DNA of 64,000 nt from Paenibacillus lignilyticus (GTDB taxonomy: Bacteria; Bacillota; Bacilli; Paenibacillales; Paenibacillaceae), in the NCBI RefSeq assembly GCF_017942085.1, contig NZ_JAGKSP010000003.1, forward strand, positions 62,001-126,000, in the 5' to 3' direction. Below the pieces are notes generated by a model. That model did not search any database. It had not been told where the DNA came from and saw only the letters and a program-made list of their open reading frames with translations. Of this stretch, positions 60,746-64,000 are shown one piece after another. Position 1 is the stretch's first letter. Every line of letters starts with the position of its first letter. The position numbers and the translations under genes were made by a program.

Positions 60746-61168
60746 TTATTTTCTTCTTTCTCCGAGAACATCCAAGTACGCTTTACTGAAGCGCAGCACC
60801 CGTTGAAGCTCAGGATCTTTGAACATTCTTAGCATACCGAACAAGCCGATCTTGGACGTGTCTTGCTCCATGCGATTGCCGGCCTCGATGGCGGCCGACG
60901 CGAAATGCTTTGCTTTTTGTTCAATAGGCTTCACGACTTCCTTGACTGCTCCTACCGTATCCTGAATCAGCACGCGGTCTCCCGCTACTTTCGTAGCCAA
61001 ATCATATGTTTTCGTCAGCAACGTCATCATCTCGACGAGCTTCGGCAAGTTTTGAACCAGAATCTCCAAAGCCTCTTCGATTTCCGGCTTCAACAATTGA
61101 TCCAGTACGTCAGGCTGCTCGGCATGCAAATCGGATTCGTTTTGTTTAGGAATGGCTGTTTCCAACAT
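60746..61168 (-). CDS. DUF1641 protein
   Basis: 140 residues from the ATG at 61168 (AGGAGGAG upstream); the longer frame has no ribosome site. Helical DUF1641 pattern EALEILVQNLPKLVEMMTLLTKTYDLATKVAGD and LGLFGMLRMFKDPELQRVLRFSKAYLDVLG-type C-terminus. Occurs next to respiratory dehydrogenase genes in Firmicutes; probably an accessory of the adjacent NADH dehydrogenase. Function not established. Confidence 0.8.
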   Translation of the reverse strand: MLETAIPKQNESDLHAEQPDVLDQLLKPEIEEALEILVQNLPKLVEMMTLLTKTYDLATKVAGDRVLIQDTVGAVKEVVKPIEQKAKHFASAAIEAGNRMEQDTSKIGLFGMLRMFKDPELQRVLRFSKAYLDVLGERRK

Positions 61169-61349
61169 GTCAATTCTCCTCCTTTTGTTTCCAATTACGT
61201 GAAAATCTTCACAATGTAACGCACGGAATGAACAGCAAGGAAACAAGTCCGCAATGTCCCCTATGAAAACATGCCTTGTTGTCCCCTCCATGTTTCTATA
61301 AATAAGACGATTGAGGACGGCAATGTGTGACATGTTTCTAGATAGACTG

Positions 61350-61375
61350 AAAGAACCCTATATATAGGGTTCTTT
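61350..61375. terminator. 26-bp perfect palindrome, bidirectional terminator
   Basis: Arms AAAGAACCCTA and TAGGGTTCTTT around TATA, between the DUF1641/ndh unit and the 61405-61884 gene. Confidence 0.7.
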
Positions 61376-61404
61376 GTTTGATAACTAGCTTCGCATCGAA
61401 CGGG

Positions 61405-61884
61405 TTAGCTTAATCCTGCTTTCGTCAGTCCGTATGCTTCGTCAGCTGAACCCGGTACACTCTTGAAGCCGATGCTTATGCGATTCCAAGCATTTATGGC
61501 CGTGATCGAGAAGGTCAGATCCGATAGTTCTTTGTCCGATAAATGTTCACGAACCTGGTTATATATCTCGTCACTTACGCCATGTTCAGGCAGCTTCGTC
61601 AGAACCTCGGTCCATTCCAACGCTGCGCGCTCTCGCGGACTAAACAGCGTCGATTCCCGCCAAATGGGAAGGTGATAGAGACGAAGCTCTCTTTCGCCAT
61701 GAATCTTGGCCTCCTTGGAATGCATGTCCACGCAGAATCCGCAGCCATTCATTTGCGAAGCTCGGAGGTGAACCAGATCGAGAATGCTCTTCTCAATCGC
61801 ACTATCCTTCTCAGCGCCGCTAAGCGCTATAAGCCTTTTGAAAAACTCCGGCGATTGCTGCATATAATTCACCCTTTGTGTCAT
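61405..61884 (-). CDS. AhpD-like/carboxymuconolactone decarboxylase family protein
   Basis: 159 residues. CxxC in QMNGCGFCVDMHSKEAK and WRESTLFSPRERAALEWTE. Matches the 59017-59475 protein end to end apart from an extra C-terminal tail (SADEAYGLTKAGLS). Separate unit ending at the 61350 palindrome. Probable thiol-dependent peroxide or disulfide chemistry. Confidence 0.85.
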   Translation of the reverse strand: MTQRVNYMQQSPEFFKRLIALSGAEKDSAIEKSILDLVHLRASQMNGCGFCVDMHSKEAKIHGERELRLYHLPIWRESTLFSPRERAALEWTEVLTKLPEHGVSDEIYNQVREHLSDKELSDLTFSITAINAWNRISIGFKSVPGSADEAYGLTKAGLS

Positions 61885-62085
61885 ACCAGTAAACCTCTTT
61901 TCAAATGGTAATGAACGTTGTCAGAACGAACTTTGTAAATCGTTCGAAAGCCGTCCCTCTCCTGCTTTATAATTCGCAACTCCCATCGGTTTAATTCTCA
62001 ACCTTGATCAAGATTGGGACAAGTCGAAGCGGGATTGGCAGGATGAAGTGAAATTCCAGTGATTGGCTTTAATGAGCGATTTCGC

Positions 62086-62117
62086 AAAAAAAGAAAAGCC
62101 CGTTCCCGGACTTTTCT
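62086..62117 (-). terminator. rho-independent terminator
   Basis: AAAGAAAAG-tCCG and CGG-gCTTTTCTTT arms (one mismatch), then TTTTTTT on the minus strand. Confidence 0.8.
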
Positions 62118-62132
62118 TTCTTGACCTGACAA

Positions 62133-62576
62133 TTAAAACGTATTGTATATGTTCTCACATTCTTGCCCTGTCGGTTCATAAAAGCAATGCTTCTTCCATC
62201 GTCCTGCGAACGGCTGGTTATACCAAGTTGGCGGACATGGTCCCGGATTGTCGAACGATCCCGGACGGAAATACCAGAGTGAGAATTTACCCGGCCAGTT
62301 CCGCTCCCCGTTCACTGCCCGTTGCGCCAGGCGACGTTCCCTCTCTCTTGCACCTTGATAATACAAACCATGCTGCAGCGCTTCGAACGCATGCGGCTGG
62401 TTGATCATTTGCGGGATCGTCCGGAGGTCTTTAAAATCGGAGCAATTCGCTCTTATTCGGTTAATGCCAACATTTCCAACAAGGAGCATGCCCATCTCGC
62501 CTTCGGTTTCAGCTTCAGCTCGAAGCAACCTTGCCAGCATATCAATATCCTGTTTTCTGGCCTTTACGACTGCCAT
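62133..62576 (-). CDS. cwlJ: spore cortex-lytic cell wall hydrolase, CwlJ type
   Basis: 147 residues, close to the 142 of B. subtilis CwlJ. SleB/CwlJ hydrolase domain without signal peptide or LysM: catalytic Glu in LARLLRAEAETEGEMGM, GNVGINRI, and C-terminal GPCPPTWYNQPFAGRWKKHCFYEP. Degrades spore cortex during germination. GAGGTGAG precedes the ATG. No gerQ partner gene is adjacent. Confidence 0.85.
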   Translation of the reverse strand: MAVVKARKQDIDMLARLLRAEAETEGEMGMLLVGNVGINRIRANCSDFKDLRTIPQMINQPHAFEALQHGLYYQGARERERRLAQRAVNGERNWPGKFSLWYFRPGSFDNPGPCPPTWYNQPFAGRWKKHCFYEPTGQECENIYNTF

Positions 62577-62685
62577 TGGCTCACCTCTTTAGATTTCTAG
62601 ACTCATCATATTGTGAGAGGAGCGGATATGTTACTCAGGCAGCATAATCTTCTGTATTCTGGAGGAAAGGACAAGTGAGAACGAA

Positions 62686-63000
62686 CTAACCTCCGCTGTC
62701 CTTGGATTTCGATCCGATCAAATAACCGATGATTGTCGATTCTACCGGAAGCACCACAAGCGTCCACATTTCCTTCAAACCAAAATCAGGTGACCGATAT
62801 TGATCGGGGATCAGCGTATAAACCAGCGCGATGAGAAGAACGCCAAGCGTAATCGTGCCCACGATATACAGGCGGACGTTCTCGCCTGAGCCGAAGAATT
62901 TGCCGAGGAAACCGAGCTCCGCTTTGCGCTTATCATTCTCGGCGTTTGCCGCGATGATCTTGCCGGCTACGCGCGGATCCTGTATTTCGATTTTGTTCAT
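62686..63000 (-). CDS. small two-helix membrane protein
   Basis: 104 residues. N-terminal ~40 polar residues, helices VRLYIVGTITLGVLLIALVYTLI and LVVLPVESTIIGYLIGS. Its start overlaps the stop of the DUF6864-like gene (ATGA), so the two are translationally coupled. Function unknown. Confidence 0.65.
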   Translation of the reverse strand: MNKIEIQDPRVAGKIIAANAENDKRKAELGFLGKFFGSGENVRLYIVGTITLGVLLIALVYTLIPDQYRSPDFGLKEMWTLVVLPVESTIIGYLIGSKSKDSGG

Positions 63001-63362
63001 GTCGGCACGACCCCCTCGCCCGAGAAGAATGTGAAGGCCAGTGACCAGGACGTCGCATCGTAATTAATGGTCACTTCGTAACTTAGCGAAAGTTTGCGGT
63101 TATTTAAGACGCCAAGTTGAATCATATCTTGATTGCCGGTCGGCTTGCCCCGCGGAAAATTGACGCAAGCGATGCGTACTTCATTGTATCGGACCAGCCG
63201 GATATCCGTCATGAAGTCGTCTCGTTCCGATTCCTGTTCAATACAGAACACGAACGTCAGCGGATCGTTCTCTTCCGACAACACGATTTCAATCGGATTC
63301 ATACCGTAGGCGAGTACGCGACCGTGATAAACGGCTTCGAAGCCGCCGGACGTTATTTTCAT
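62997..63362 (-). CDS. DUF6864-like small protein
   Basis: 121 residues from the ATG at 63362 (GGAGGG upstream); the longer frame to 63512 crosses the upstream element. Sequence ITSGGFEAVYHGRVLAYGMNPIEIVLSEENDPLTFVF is beta-rich and resembles DUF6864. Coupled with the two-helix membrane protein downstream, so they may form a complex at the membrane. Family assignment is from memory of pattern and moderate. Confidence 0.6.
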   Translation of the reverse strand: MKITSGGFEAVYHGRVLAYGMNPIEIVLSEENDPLTFVFCIEQESERDDFMTDIRLVRYNEVRIACVNFPRGKPTGNQDMIQLGVLNNRKLSLSYEVTINYDATSWSLAFTFFSGEGVVPT

Positions 63363-63404
63363 CGTTATCCCTCCGCAGCGAATGTCATCGAACAAGCTCA
63401 CTAT

Positions 63405-63442
63405 TACAGTGTACGAGCATGCGTGGGCGTTCATGTCTTTCA
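63405..63442 (-). promoter_or_regulatory. shared 38-bp upstream element, copy 2
   Basis: TACAGTGTACGAGCA-N9-GTTCATGTCT-N-TCA, 42 bp upstream of the DUF6864-like gene; spacing identical to copy 1. Confidence 0.5.
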
Positions 63443-63492
63443 GGATTAGGCATCTTTGTGTCCGAGGCCAATTGCATGAGAGCAAGATCTCC

Positions 63493-64000
63493 TTATAGCA
63501 GAGCACGCTCATTTAAAAATCGATTGCCCCTCATGATTTTTCTTACTCTCTTCATCGTATCCGCGTGTTTGGGCATGCCAACGACTCGGTCTAGCAGCAG
63601 CCACCTTAGACAGGCAAGTGCTTCAAAGATCTCCAACTCCTCCGTTGCTACGGGTATTTCCTCTTGATAGCTGTACAGAAATGTTAAGCTCTTACTATCA
63701 CTCAAATAGATACGCACCAGCAGACAAGCCCATGACAGATCATATCTGGAATCGCCCAGTTGTCCATTCGTCCAATGGACTTACCTTCGTTACCGCCGTG
63801 CCGTGATAGCGGGTCAGCAGCACCCCATCCCCGGTTGCGGTTCGCCCATGGCCGATAGGTTCAGATACGCGGATTCCCTGAGGATGGAGAGCCTCCAGCA
63901 GGCGATATTGGCGCAAGACATCGGGTTTCGGGCGTTTGTTCCACACCTTAAGCACAAAATGCTTGTCGCCATGCGTGATCTTAACCACATCCGCCTCGAG
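63493..64000 (-). pseudogene. APH-family phosphotransferase, internally deleted; runs off the window
   Basis: The frame from the right edge (VVKITHGDKHFVLKVWNKRP.. to ..LTRYHGTAVTKVSPLDEWTTG) is the N-lobe of an APH-type kinase, and stops at 63740. Another frame directly continues as GDSRYDLSWACLLVRIYLSD.. to the stop at 63493, which is the segment that follows the catalytic site. The central part with the HGD..N and D[FW]D motifs is missing. So it combines an internal deletion with a frame change and cannot be an active kinase. The true start lies beyond 64000. Confidence 0.75.

Overview
The window looks like a chromosome segment of a spore-forming, low-to-mid GC Gram-positive bacterium, most likely Paenibacillus or a close relative (Cohnella-like). 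The reasons are the GerA/GerC/GerB germinant receptor operon, a CwlJ-type cortex hydrolase, strong AGGAGG ribosome sites, consensus sigma-A promoters, hairpin plus U-run terminators, and the Lpl-type and YesM/YesN-associated sugar ABC transporters typical of that family. I saw no rRNA, tRNA, CRISPR array or intact prophage. Taxonomy is inference from gene content.

Layout. 1-8.5 kb: two seven-repeat beta-propeller proteins (SBBP type at 2-2014, collagen-like plus YVTN type at 6759-8081). They share a ~110-residue module that also occurs as two stand-alone genes (2041-2415, 8102-8452). Between them lie a methyltransferase, a small gene with a heavily decorated promoter, a GDSL hydrolase, and a decayed patch (FG-GAP-like gene, CapA gene, IS3-type remnant). 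8.7-18.2 kb: an Lpl-like sugar ABC operon ending in a PhyH dioxygenase, its divergent GntR/LacI-type regulator, a second PhyH gene divergent from an AraC regulator, and a zinc alcohol dehydrogenase. 18.4-21.7 kb: DHFR-like, YolD-like, DUF4309, VOC and PPK2 genes. 21.9-27.2 kb: a glutamine-type ABC transporter followed by its likely two-component system, all on the minus strand (glnQ-glnH-glnM-glnP-glnK-glnL order). 27.4-33.2 kb: small membrane proteins, a TetR regulator and the gerA-C-B operon. 33.3-43.1 kb: secreted epoxide hydrolase, TetR with short-chain dehydrogenase, MFS with azoreductase, three cupins, Rrf2, LysR with MFS.

43.2-47.3 kb: a three-gene phosphorylation cassette (vWA protein, PP2C phosphatase, kinase with membrane helices, coiled coils and a helix-hairpin-helix-like C-terminus) matching the TerY-P triad, known in E. 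coli as yegL-pphC-yegI. 47.4-50.5 kb: small genes, including an ArsR gene that is probably translated from a leaderless mRNA. 50.5-56.4 kb: a second sugar ABC operon with a YesM/YesN-type two-component system. 56.5-64 kb: APH-like kinase with an altered start codon, mannonate dehydratase-like protein, two AhpD-like proteins around an ndh/DUF1641 pair, CwlJ, a DUF6864-like pair, and an APH-like pseudogene running off the end.

The most regulated impression comes from the intergenic DNA. Many transcription units have a palindrome placed exactly on a consensus promoter, and all three ABC operons carry a stem-loop just downstream of the binding-protein gene.
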